The notes below the pieces were generated by a model, which was not told where the DNA came from, did no database searches, and was given only the letters and a program-made list of their open reading frames with translations. From Francisella sp. LA112445 (lineage in GTDB: Bacteria > Pseudomonadota > Gammaproteobacteria > Francisellales > Francisellaceae), in assembly GCF_012224145.1 (NCBI RefSeq), contig NZ_CP041030.1:1426001-1490000 (forward strand): a stretch of DNA of 64,000 nucleotides. The letters run 5' to 3'. Both the position numbers and the translations under genes were made by a program. How positions within the stretch are numbered: the first letter of the stretch is position 1; every line of letters starts with the position of its first letter. Below are positions 57,236-64,000 of this stretch, one piece after another.

Positions 57236-57249
57236 AATCAACATTCACC

Positions 57250-57325
57250 GGGTTGTTAGCTCAGTCGGTAGAGCAGTTGGCTTTTAACCAATTGGTCACA
57301 GGTTCGAATCCTGTACAACCCACCA
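57250..57325 (+). tRNA. tRNA-Lys (anticodon UUU)
   Basis: A cloverleaf of 76 bases: acceptor GGGTTGT/ACAACCC, anticodon stem TTGG/CCAA around CTTTTAA (TTT), T-arm GGTTCGAATCC, and an encoded CCA. It has its own consensus promoter directly upstream. Confidence 0.98.
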
Positions 57326-57441
57326 CTTATTTTTATTCTTTGACTACTTAATTTTAAACATCAAGTCCTTAATATAGCAAAATTTTTTAGAGTTATTTTA
57401 TTTCATAAATTAGATTTTGCGAAGAAAATAAAGCTTGTTAG

Positions 57442-57694
57442 CTAAATATAATTTTTTACTAAGTTAGACTTAATCTCTCGTGTTAAATATAAAGTGCCTG
57501 CTCCATAACCATACTTATCTACGATATTTGCAAGATTCCTTGTTAATTAAAGCAATATCTAAACCATTACTTATTCTTTCATAGACTTTGCCGGCAGCTT
57601 CGTTACCTACAACATCGTGAAGCTTGCCTCTCAAATCTAAACCTTCTTGTGTACCTTCTATAAGATTGTTTTGATTTTCTTCATTATTACTCAT
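57442..57694 (-). pseudogene. small frameshifted gene of unknown function
   Basis: From an ATG at 57694 with AGGAAG upstream, a frame of 59 codons runs to a stop at 57515 (MSNNEENQNN...YERISNGLDIALINKE...). Near 57535 the sense shifts to another frame that continues NLANIVDKYGYGAG and TLYLTREIKSN to a stop at 57442. The join reads as one acidic protein of about 80 residues split by a one-base slip. The protein is not recognised. It sits 13 bases upstream of the 439-residue exported-protein gene. A sequencing error, a real pseudogene, or simply a 59-residue protein are all possible. The rest of the 57326-57707 gap shows nothing. Confidence 0.4.
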
Positions 57695-57707
57695 GATATC
57701 TTCCTAA

Positions 57708-59027
57708 TTATTTAAAAATAGTTTTTTTGCCCAAATATAATATTTGGATGTCACTAATATCCATTAATGTTTTTTGATCAAAATTACACACTGCTAATAC
57801 ATAAAAACTACCTATCATAGATACAGGCATTAGTTTCTTAGCTTGTTCTAACCTATTATTCCAATATGAGTTGTTATCTAGATAACTACATGCTTTATGA
57901 AGCTTACTATTTAGTTCACTGTTTTTATTGTGGCTTTGTAACAAAGTAGATATTTTTTGAGAATAAAAATATTGGGCATTAGATACTGGATTGATTAAGT
58001 ATTTACTTTCACTAAAGTTTTTTATTTTTAGTAAATCTCCAATAAGATAGTCTCTCAAAGATAAACTATAACTCTTATTCTTAAAATCATCTTGCAATAT
58101 CTCTGCTGTTAGTACATTTAATATTGTAGTTTTATCTTTTTTACTTAGATTCTTTTGATTTTCAACTTTATCTAGGAAATCTTTATGACTATAGATAACA
58201 TCCCAAACTTTTCCTTTTGTTATTAAATTATGGCTTGAACCTTGTTTATAAAATGTCGGAAATGAATATGCTAATTTAAACATCTCATACATCATTGTTA
58301 CTTGGCTTGTTACCTCCAATACTCCCTGATTTGCTAAACCTGCCCACCATATTGCATAAAAGTCTTTGCCATAACCAGCTTGAACACAGTTATTACTTAC
58401 TTGATTTAAAAGTCTATTTGTAGCTTTTGCTAACTCGAGCTGTTCTTTTTGTGTAAATACTGCATTGTCTATATCTTCAGGTGTTTTACCTTTTAAACTT
58501 AAAAGTTTATTATGATTAGATGTGGAATAATACTTCGCAAAATCTTTTATATTTGTACCGTCTAAACTTCTTTGTACATTAAAAATCTCTCTTACAGCTA
58601 AATTTGCATAAAGATCTCTAAAATACTTGAAAGTATGATAGTTATAATTAAAATCCAAAACTTGTTTTGCATACATCCCTATTTTATGCGGTTGATTACT
58701 TGGTATTAGGTTTTCTTCTATTATATATCTATAAACTTTCTTATATGCTTTTAAATATGCTGTTGCATCTGATTTTATAGGTTCAACACACTTTGGAATA
58801 TTATCTAAAAGCTGTTTTTGATTTGGAAAATATAGATAAGTATCGTATCTATTTGGATTACCTTTACTATTTGCTAATAGTAAACCATTGTAGATAGCTG
58901 TTTTATCTACTGGATAAACTGGGCGAGTTGCATTTTTATCTACCTCATTATTCTTCTGACTTTTATACTGAGATATTCCAACTATAGCTAACGCTATAAC
59001 TATTATACTTATGTATATTTTTTTCAT
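57708..59027 (-). CDS. unrecognised 439-residue protein with N-terminal signal anchor
   Basis: I do not recognise this protein. It starts with MKKIYISIIVIALAIVGISQY, a signal peptide or anchor, without a lipobox. The rest is helical-looking, Lys/Asn/Tyr-rich and soluble. Four cysteines lie far apart, near CVEP, NCVQAGYG, KACSYL and AVCNF. No catalytic motif is evident; an FYAIWWAGLANQG segment is the most distinctive. It probably faces the periplasm. Codon use matches its neighbours. It is flanked by the broken small gene and ridA and looks like a genus-restricted surface or periplasmic protein. Confidence 0.75.
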   Translation of the reverse strand: MKKIYISIIVIALAIVGISQYKSQKNNEVDKNATRPVYPVDKTAIYNGLLLANSKGNPNRYDTYLYFPNQKQLLDNIPKCVEPIKSDATAYLKAYKKVYRYIIEENLIPSNQPHKIGMYAKQVLDFNYNYHTFKYFRDLYANLAVREIFNVQRSLDGTNIKDFAKYYSTSNHNKLLSLKGKTPEDIDNAVFTQKEQLELAKATNRLLNQVSNNCVQAGYGKDFYAIWWAGLANQGVLEVTSQVTMMYEMFKLAYSFPTFYKQGSSHNLITKGKVWDVIYSHKDFLDKVENQKNLSKKDKTTILNVLTAEILQDDFKNKSYSLSLRDYLIGDLLKIKNFSESKYLINPVSNAQYFYSQKISTLLQSHNKNSELNSKLHKACSYLDNNSYWNNRLEQAKKLMPVSMIGSFYVLAVCNFDQKTLMDISDIQILYLGKKTIFK

Positions 59028-59139
59028 TTTGAACTTATTAGAACTAAATATTTAAATTATAAACAAAATTTGAAATAGTTTTTAAAACTTTAAAATATTA
59101 AGGAAAATTAAGTTTAGAAAAATTTAGTGATTTATATGA

Positions 59140-59520
59140 TTAACCAGCTATAGCAATAGCTTCTATTTCAACACGAACATCCTTTGGTAGTCTAGCAACT
59201 TCAACACATGAACGAGCTGGAAAGTTACCATTAAAGAAAGAACTATATATCTCGTTAATTGTAGTAAACTCAGTCATATCTTTGATAAAGATAGTAGCTT
59301 TAATAACCTTATCTAGACTAGATCCTGCAGCTTCTAATACAGCTTTTAAATTTTGCATAACTTGAGTAGTTTGCTCTTTTATACACTCACCCGCCATGCT
59401 TCCATCTGATCTCAAAGGGATCTGGCCAGAAGTATAAACAATACCTCCAACTTTTATAGCTTGCTCATATGGACCTATTGCTTGAGGTGCATTTGCTGTA
59501 TTTATTTTTGTTTTTTCCAT
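59140..59520 (-). CDS. ridA: RidA family enamine/imine deaminase
   Basis: A 126-residue RidA (YjgF) with N-terminal TANAPQAIGPYEQAI, VYTSGQIPL, and the C-terminal ARSCVEVARLPKDVRVEIEAIA that includes the conserved active-site arginine. It hydrolyses reactive 2-aminoacrylate and related imines made by PLP enzymes. The gene begins directly after the SulP stop with no gap, so it is co-transcribed with the transporter. Why these two are paired is not clear. Confidence 0.95.
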   Translation of the reverse strand: MEKTKINTANAPQAIGPYEQAIKVGGIVYTSGQIPLRSDGSMAGECIKEQTTQVMQNLKAVLEAAGSSLDKVIKATIFIKDMTEFTTINEIYSSFFNGNFPARSCVEVARLPKDVRVEIEAIAIAG

Positions 59521-61062
59521 TTATATATCCCTCGCTACTTTATATGTTGGATCAATTTCTTCGAAAACACAGTATGGACCTGCATTTTTTAATATCTCAC
59601 GACAATCTTCACTTAGATGTCGCAAAGTAACCTTTTTACCTAAATCTAAATATTTCTTAGTTATAGTATCTATAGCTTCAGTTCCAGATATATCCATAAC
59701 TCTAGAATTAGCAAAATCTAAGACAATATTATCAGGATCATGCTGTATATCAAATAAACTCATAAAAGAAGTTGTTGAACCAAAAAACAGTGGACCAAAA
59801 AACTCATATACTTTTGTACCATCTTCTTCACGGTGTGTTCTACTTCTTACTTGTGAGTTTTTCCATGCAAATACTAATGCCGATACAATCACACCAGAAA
59901 TCACAGCTACTGCCAAGTCTGCATAGACTGTAATAACTGTTACGATAATCAATACTAATTTATCCGAATTTGGCATATATCTAAGTCTATTAGTACTTTC
60001 CCAAGCAAAAGTATTTACACAAACCATAAACATAATACCTACTAAAACTGCTAGAGGTATCAATGATATCCAGTGGGATAAGACAACTACAAAACTAATC
60101 AATAGAACTGAAGCTGTTAATGATGATAAACGCCCTCTACCACCATTGGTGAAATTGATTATAGATTGTCCAATCATTACACAGCCTGCCATACCACCAA
60201 AGAATCCACAAGTAATATTACCAACACCTTGTGCCACACACTCCTGGTTCCCACTACCTCTTTTACCATCCATTTCATCTAAAACTGATAGTGTAAGTAA
60301 GGATTCTATAAGACCTACTAATCCTACTAATACTGAGTAAGGTAATACAACCCAGAAAGATGCCCATGTTAAATGAAAATCTGGAATAGCAAAAGTTGGG
60401 AAGCTTCCTGATATATCTTGGTATTGCCCAATATTTTCAACAGGTAGCTTAAATGCTATTGCTACTATCGTTACAAATATAATAGCTACAAGTCCTGATG
60501 GCACTTTATCTGTAATCTTAGGTACAAAATATACTATTGCCATTGTTATAACTACTAACGCATACATCCATATATTTGCATCATGGAAAAACCTAAGCTG
60601 AGCCATCGCAATTACAATTGCTAAACCATTTACAAAACCATACATCGCAGGCTGAGGAACTAGTCTAATAAATTTACCAAGTTTAAATAAACCAATTAAA
60701 ATCTGCCATACCCCAGCCATAATCGTACATAACAATATATATTGCAGAATATACATACTAGTTTGTTCTTTGGTCATACTATGTAAAACATCTGCTGGAA
60801 TAATCGCATGAATATGTATCCCTAAAGCAATTAAAACAACAGCTACAGAACCAGTAGCTCCTGAGATCATACCAGGCTTACCACCTACTAAAGCTGTAAT
60901 AAAACCAAGTATAAATGCTGTATATAAACCAACCGTTGGTGAAACTCCTGCCAACAAAGAAAACCCTATTGCTTCAGGTACTAGAGCTACAGCTACAACG
61001 ATACCAGATAGAACATCACTTTTTATATTCCTACCTATAAAGGTATTTTTATAATCTAACAA
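59521..61062 (-). CDS. SulP/SLC26 family anion transporter with STAS domain
   Basis: A 513-residue membrane protein. The N-terminal SDVLSGIVVAVALVPEAIGFSLLAGV is the SulP signature region, about 12-14 helices follow, and a C-terminal STAS domain begins near residue 405. Its NSRVMDISGTEAID loop matches STAS folds. It imports sulfate, bicarbonate or dicarboxylates. The GNQECVAQGVGNITCGFFGGMAGC segment is well conserved in bacterial members, some of which take up bicarbonate. It is directly followed by ridA. Confidence 0.9.
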   Translation of the reverse strand: MLDYKNTFIGRNIKSDVLSGIVVAVALVPEAIGFSLLAGVSPTVGLYTAFILGFITALVGGKPGMISGATGSVAVVLIALGIHIHAIIPADVLHSMTKEQTSMYILQYILLCTIMAGVWQILIGLFKLGKFIRLVPQPAMYGFVNGLAIVIAMAQLRFFHDANIWMYALVVITMAIVYFVPKITDKVPSGLVAIIFVTIVAIAFKLPVENIGQYQDISGSFPTFAIPDFHLTWASFWVVLPYSVLVGLVGLIESLLTLSVLDEMDGKRGSGNQECVAQGVGNITCGFFGGMAGCVMIGQSIINFTNGGRGRLSSLTASVLLISFVVVLSHWISLIPLAVLVGIMFMVCVNTFAWESTNRLRYMPNSDKLVLIIVTVITVYADLAVAVISGVIVSALVFAWKNSQVRSRTHREEDGTKVYEFFGPLFFGSTTSFMSLFDIQHDPDNIVLDFANSRVMDISGTEAIDTITKKYLDLGKKVTLRHLSEDCREILKNAGPYCVFEEIDPTYKVARDI

Positions 61063-61163
61063 TTTACTTCCTATTATTTTTATTATTTATTTAAAGTTTA
61101 AGGCTATAAAGATACCATAAAAGTAGTTGGTATTTAAGTAGAAGAAAATTTCACTTAAATGAA

Positions 61164-62282
61164 TTAAATTGTATTTTTATATTTCTTTAAACAGATAGCT
61201 GCTACAACCACCATAAAGATTAATAAAGGATAGATACTATTTAGGATATCAAAGAATCCTGCCCCTTTTAGCAAAATTCCTCGAACTATATTTAAATAAT
61301 GTGTTAGTGGCAATATATTGCCTATGACTTGAGCCCATTCAGGCATCCCTTCAAAAGGAAACATAAATCCTGATAATAATATTGATGGCAAGAAGAAGAA
61401 AAATGTCATCTGCATTGCTTGTAACTGTGTATCAGCAACTGTTGAAAAAGTTATTCCTACTAAAAGATTAGCTATAATAAAAGGAAATGTCGCTACAAGT
61501 AGCAATAAAATACTACCCACAATTGTTATACCAAATATTACTTTAGCAAAAAATATAATTAGTAGCAGTTGGATATAACCCACTACTATATATGGAGTTA
61601 TTTTACCAAAGATGATTTCTAGAGATGTTACAGGTGTCGCAAGCAATGACTCCATTGTGCCATACTCTTTCTCCCTTGTTATAGTCAAAGAAGTAACCAT
61701 AACCATAGTCATTGTTAAAATAACTCCTGCTAGGGCTGGAACAATATTATTTTGCGTTTTATTTTCTGGATTATATTTATTATGAATTACAAAATTAAAT
61801 GGTTGCTTTTGCTGGACTAATGATTTATTTGAAAAATATTGGCTATATATAGATTTAACTTTATTTATTGCATCGAGCGCCGCTCCTGTCCCAGAGTTAG
61901 CACCATCAGCTATTATTAGAATATTTGGAGACTGTCCTCGGTAGACTTCTTTTGTAAAGTTTGGAGGAATATCAATTATAAATTGAACCTTACCTTTCTG
62001 CATCAAGGTCATAGCTTGACTCCGTGAAAGGTTCTGATACTTAATATCAAAGTATTTTGTATTATTAATTTTCTCAATAAGATAATTTGTCTGTATTGTT
62101 CTATCACCATTAACAAGAGCTGTATTTAAATGCTTTGGATTCATATTAATAGCAAAGCCAAAAAGTATTACTTGAATCAAAGGGATACCTATGACAAGTC
62201 CAATAGTCACCTTATCTCTAAGCATATGAATAACTTCTTTCAAGAAAATTGCATAATACCTATTAATATCAAAATGTTTCAT
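61164..62282 (-). CDS. ABC-2 type exporter permease (YbhR/YhhJ-like)
   Basis: A 372-residue permease. One helix lies near residues 25-45, a long periplasmic domain follows (about 50-175), and five helices are in the second half, with TREKEYGTMESLLATPV before the first of them, a family hallmark. It would form the channel with the ATPase encoded upstream, whose stop overlaps this start by four bases. With the membrane-fusion gene it makes an efflux system of the YbhGFR kind, likely for drugs or lipophilic compounds. Confidence 0.9.
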   Translation of the reverse strand: MKHFDINRYYAIFLKEVIHMLRDKVTIGLVIGIPLIQVILFGFAINMNPKHLNTALVNGDRTIQTNYLIEKINNTKYFDIKYQNLSRSQAMTLMQKGKVQFIIDIPPNFTKEVYRGQSPNILIIADGANSGTGAALDAINKVKSIYSQYFSNKSLVQQKQPFNFVIHNKYNPENKTQNNIVPALAGVILTMTMVMVTSLTITREKEYGTMESLLATPVTSLEIIFGKITPYIVVGYIQLLLIIFFAKVIFGITIVGSILLLLVATFPFIIANLLVGITFSTVADTQLQAMQMTFFFFLPSILLSGFMFPFEGMPEWAQVIGNILPLTHYLNIVRGILLKGAGFFDILNSIYPLLIFMVVVAAICLKKYKNTI

Positions 62283-63211
62283 GCAAAGTTATCCTGTTGG
62301 CTTTTCATTAAAAATATAAAAGCATCTTCTAAAGATGTATCTATCTTATGCCATTCAAACTCACTATATTCTTTTTGTATATCTGTTACATCTACGTTAT
62401 TTTTAACACTTAAATGTACACTACTACCAAACATAGAGACTTGTTCAATTTTTTCATTACCTTGCAATTCTAAAACGACTTTATAGACATTTTTACCTGA
62501 AATGTTATATGTTTTGATACCACAACTATCTATTATATCTTTTTGTGTGCCACTAGATAGTAACTTACCATAAGCAATATAAGATAGCTTATTACATCTT
62601 TCTGCTTCGTCCATATAATGAGTAGAAACTAATGTAGTTATTCCTTTACTAGATAAAGTTGAAATATAATCCCAAAACTCTCTTCTTGCTTTAGGGTCAA
62701 CTCCAGCAGTTGGCTCATCTAAAAGCAAAAGTTTTGGATCATGAATTGTAGCTACCCCAAGAGCTAGTCTTTGCTTCCAACCACCTGAAAGCTCATAAGC
62801 CTTTTGATTTGCTCTTGCTTTACCCATTTGAAGATTATCTATAGTTTTATTTACAGCTTCTTTGATATTTTTCAAACTATGCAATCTAGCAAAAATTTTA
62901 AGATTTTCTTTAACGGTTAAGTCAGGATATAACGTAAACTTCTGTGTCATATAACCAACTTGCTGCTTGATAACACTAGCATGTGTACCAATATCATAAC
63001 CAAGACAAGTTCCCTCTCCTTTTGTTATTGGCAGCAAACCACAAACCATTCTTATCGATGTAGTTTTACCTGAGCCATTAGGCCCTAAAAAACCATAAAT
63101 GTCACCCTCTCTTACTTGTAAAGATATATTATCTACAACAGTCTTTTCACCATAAACTTTAGTTAGGTTTTTTACATCAATAATAAAGTTATCTTCTAAG
63201 CTTTGGTTCAT
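62279..63211 (-). CDS. ABC transporter ATP-binding protein (YbhF-like, single domain)
   Basis: A 310-residue ATPase. Walker A is GPNGSGKTTS, the signature is LSGGWKQRLALG, Walker B is LLLLDEPTAGVDPKARREFWD, and the H-loop is VSTHYMDEAERC. The last 70 residues form the regulatory tail seen in drug-type ABC-A proteins. YbhF of E. coli carries two such domains; this one has a single domain. Start and stop overlap its neighbours by four bases each (membrane-fusion gene and permease). Confidence 0.92.
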   Translation of the reverse strand: MNQSLEDNFIIDVKNLTKVYGEKTVVDNISLQVREGDIYGFLGPNGSGKTTSIRMVCGLLPITKGEGTCLGYDIGTHASVIKQQVGYMTQKFTLYPDLTVKENLKIFARLHSLKNIKEAVNKTIDNLQMGKARANQKAYELSGGWKQRLALGVATIHDPKLLLLDEPTAGVDPKARREFWDYISTLSSKGITTLVSTHYMDEAERCNKLSYIAYGKLLSSGTQKDIIDSCGIKTYNISGKNVYKVVLELQGNEKIEQVSMFGSSVHLSVKNNVDVTDIQKEYSEFEWHKIDTSLEDAFIFLMKSQQDNFA

Positions 63212-64000
63212 TGTAACTCTACCTTCACAGGTTCACCTATATGGATTAATGAGCTTTTGGGTGAATATTGCACTCTAGCCTTAACTTCAAAAGAAATTTC
63301 TGAATCAGAGTTTATACCATATAGTAGCGGAGGTGTATATTCAGCTTTATTTGATATATAACTTATTTCTGCTGGAATATTTTTACCATCAGTATTTTCA
63401 ATACTAACTTTTTGGTTTATTTGTACTTTTGCTAAATCTTGCTTTGATACATAGAAAACCACATATACATCTAGAGGATTGATAACTGTTATAATTGGGT
63501 TATATGCTCTGACCTCTTCACCAACTCTATAGAAAATTTGATAAACATAGCCATTTTGAGAAGCTTTTACATCTGCAGAATCTATCTTTTGTTGTAAGTA
63601 ATTTGAATTACTATTAACAAACATTGACATATAATTAGCTGCTGCAACTAGATCTTCTCTAGCTGGCATTTTATTCATAACTTGCATAACTTCAAGATTT
63701 CTTACTTGGTTTATTGCCTCAACAAGTTTTCCTTTAGCCTGCTCAAATTGTTTCTTAGAAGTACTATCATCCTTTAGTAAGGCTTTCTGACGAACATATT
63801 CTTCTTTTGCAACCTCTAAATTTGCTTTAGCTGTTTTTATATCAAGCTTAGTTCTATCTAAATACGGTTGTCTTTTACCTTTAGACAAATTATTTGCTAT
63901 CGCTACTGATGCTTGATGTAAAAACTTATTTGATTTTAGAAGAGTTTGATTTTTTGATGAATCCAGTACAAATAATTGCTGACCTTTTGTAATATATTGA
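63208..64000 (-). CDS. HlyD-family membrane-fusion protein (N-terminus beyond window)
   Basis: The frame stays open to the right edge, so the N-terminus is missing. The visible part starts in the lipoyl-like domain (YITKGQQLFVLDSS), runs through an alpha-helical hairpin with KANLEVAKEEYVRQKALLKDD and the return helix, then the second lipoyl half (KASQNGYVYQIFYRVGEEV) and the beta-barrel domain. It links the inner-membrane ABC exporter to an outer-membrane channel such as TolC. It is the first gene of the three-gene exporter operon. Confidence 0.88.
   Translation of the reverse strand, partial: QYITKGQQLFVLDSSKNQTLLKSNKFLHQASVAIANNLSKGKRQPYLDRTKLDIKTAKANLEVAKEEYVRQKALLKDDSTSKKQFEQAKGKLVEAINQVRNLEVMQVMNKMPAREDLVAAANYMSMFVNSNSNYLQQKIDSADVKASQNGYVYQIFYRVGEEVRAYNPIITVINPLDVYVVFYVSKQDLAKVQINQKVSIENTDGKNIPAEISYISNKAEYTPPLLYGINSDSEISFEVKARVQYSPKSSLIHIGEPVKVELQ

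Overview
The window looks like a chromosome segment of a Francisella-type gammaproteobacterium. The base composition is strongly AT-rich (roughly one third G+C by eye). Several neighbourhoods match that genus as I remember it: a capB-capC-capA poly-gamma-glutamate-type operon, the rpe/galE/kdsD/fabI neighbourhood, and a gene run UPF0149-ubiH-ubiI. The species cannot be fixed from this sequence alone. No phage, plasmid, transposase or CRISPR array was seen. The genes are mostly housekeeping and envelope functions, with a few odd accessory genes.

Layout. 1-4143 (minus strand): the 3' part of capA (runs off the left edge), capC, capB, and an MHS-type transporter. 4239-4678: five tRNA genes (Phe, Pro, Arg, His, Leu, in transcription order) behind one good promoter. 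4725-6489: isoaspartyl peptidase and cyanophycinase, a two-step cyanophycin-type degradation pair. 6687-12168: PfkB-type sugar kinase, an HAD nucleotidase, galE, rpe, kdsD and fabI (sugar-nucleotide, Kdo and fatty-acid supply for the envelope). 12319-18924: LOG protein, a methyltransferase, a secreted Ntn hydrolase, an oversized type IV pilin-like protein, gloA, a preQ1 riboswitch with the queuosine-precursor transporter yhhQ, and a TauE/SafE exporter. 18955-25717: Cof-type phosphatase, queA, two ubiquinone hydroxylases, UPF0149 and guaB. This stretch carries three copies of one palindromic repeat and one different double hairpin. Two of these elements lie in frame inside the hydroxylase genes.

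25852-37197: pepA, then divergently lptF-lptG, two M16 peptidases and rsmD in one tight run, a TRIC-like channel, a secreted C45-type hydrolase, miaE, cdd and a DctA-type symporter. 37209-45687: MFS transporter, a large secreted phosphodiesterase/phosphatase, cydC/cydD, and a plus-strand trio of small exported or membrane proteins with amphipathic, repeat-like helices. 45690-53964 (minus): flippase, ROK kinase, GT39-like membrane protein, serS, gpmI and a second MHS transporter. 54184-57325: a YdiJ-like FAD/Fe-S dehydrogenase and tRNA-Lys, whose promoter lies over the end of the dehydrogenase gene. 57442-64000 (minus): a small frameshifted gene, an unrecognised 439-residue exported protein, ridA, a SulP transporter, and a three-part ABC exporter whose membrane-fusion gene runs off the right edge.

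Themes. Envelope building recurs (capBCA, galE, rpe, kdsD, fabI, lptFG, flippase, GT39, pilin). So does tRNA modification (preQ1 riboswitch/yhhQ, queA, miaE) alongside six tRNA genes, and nutrient scavenging (cyanophycinase/isoaspartyl peptidase, pepA, many transporters). The only stretch over 300 bases without an intact gene is 57326-57707, which holds the broken small gene. The next longest gaps (35126-35393, 49443-49701, 53965-54183, 40846-41060) show nothing coding that I can support.
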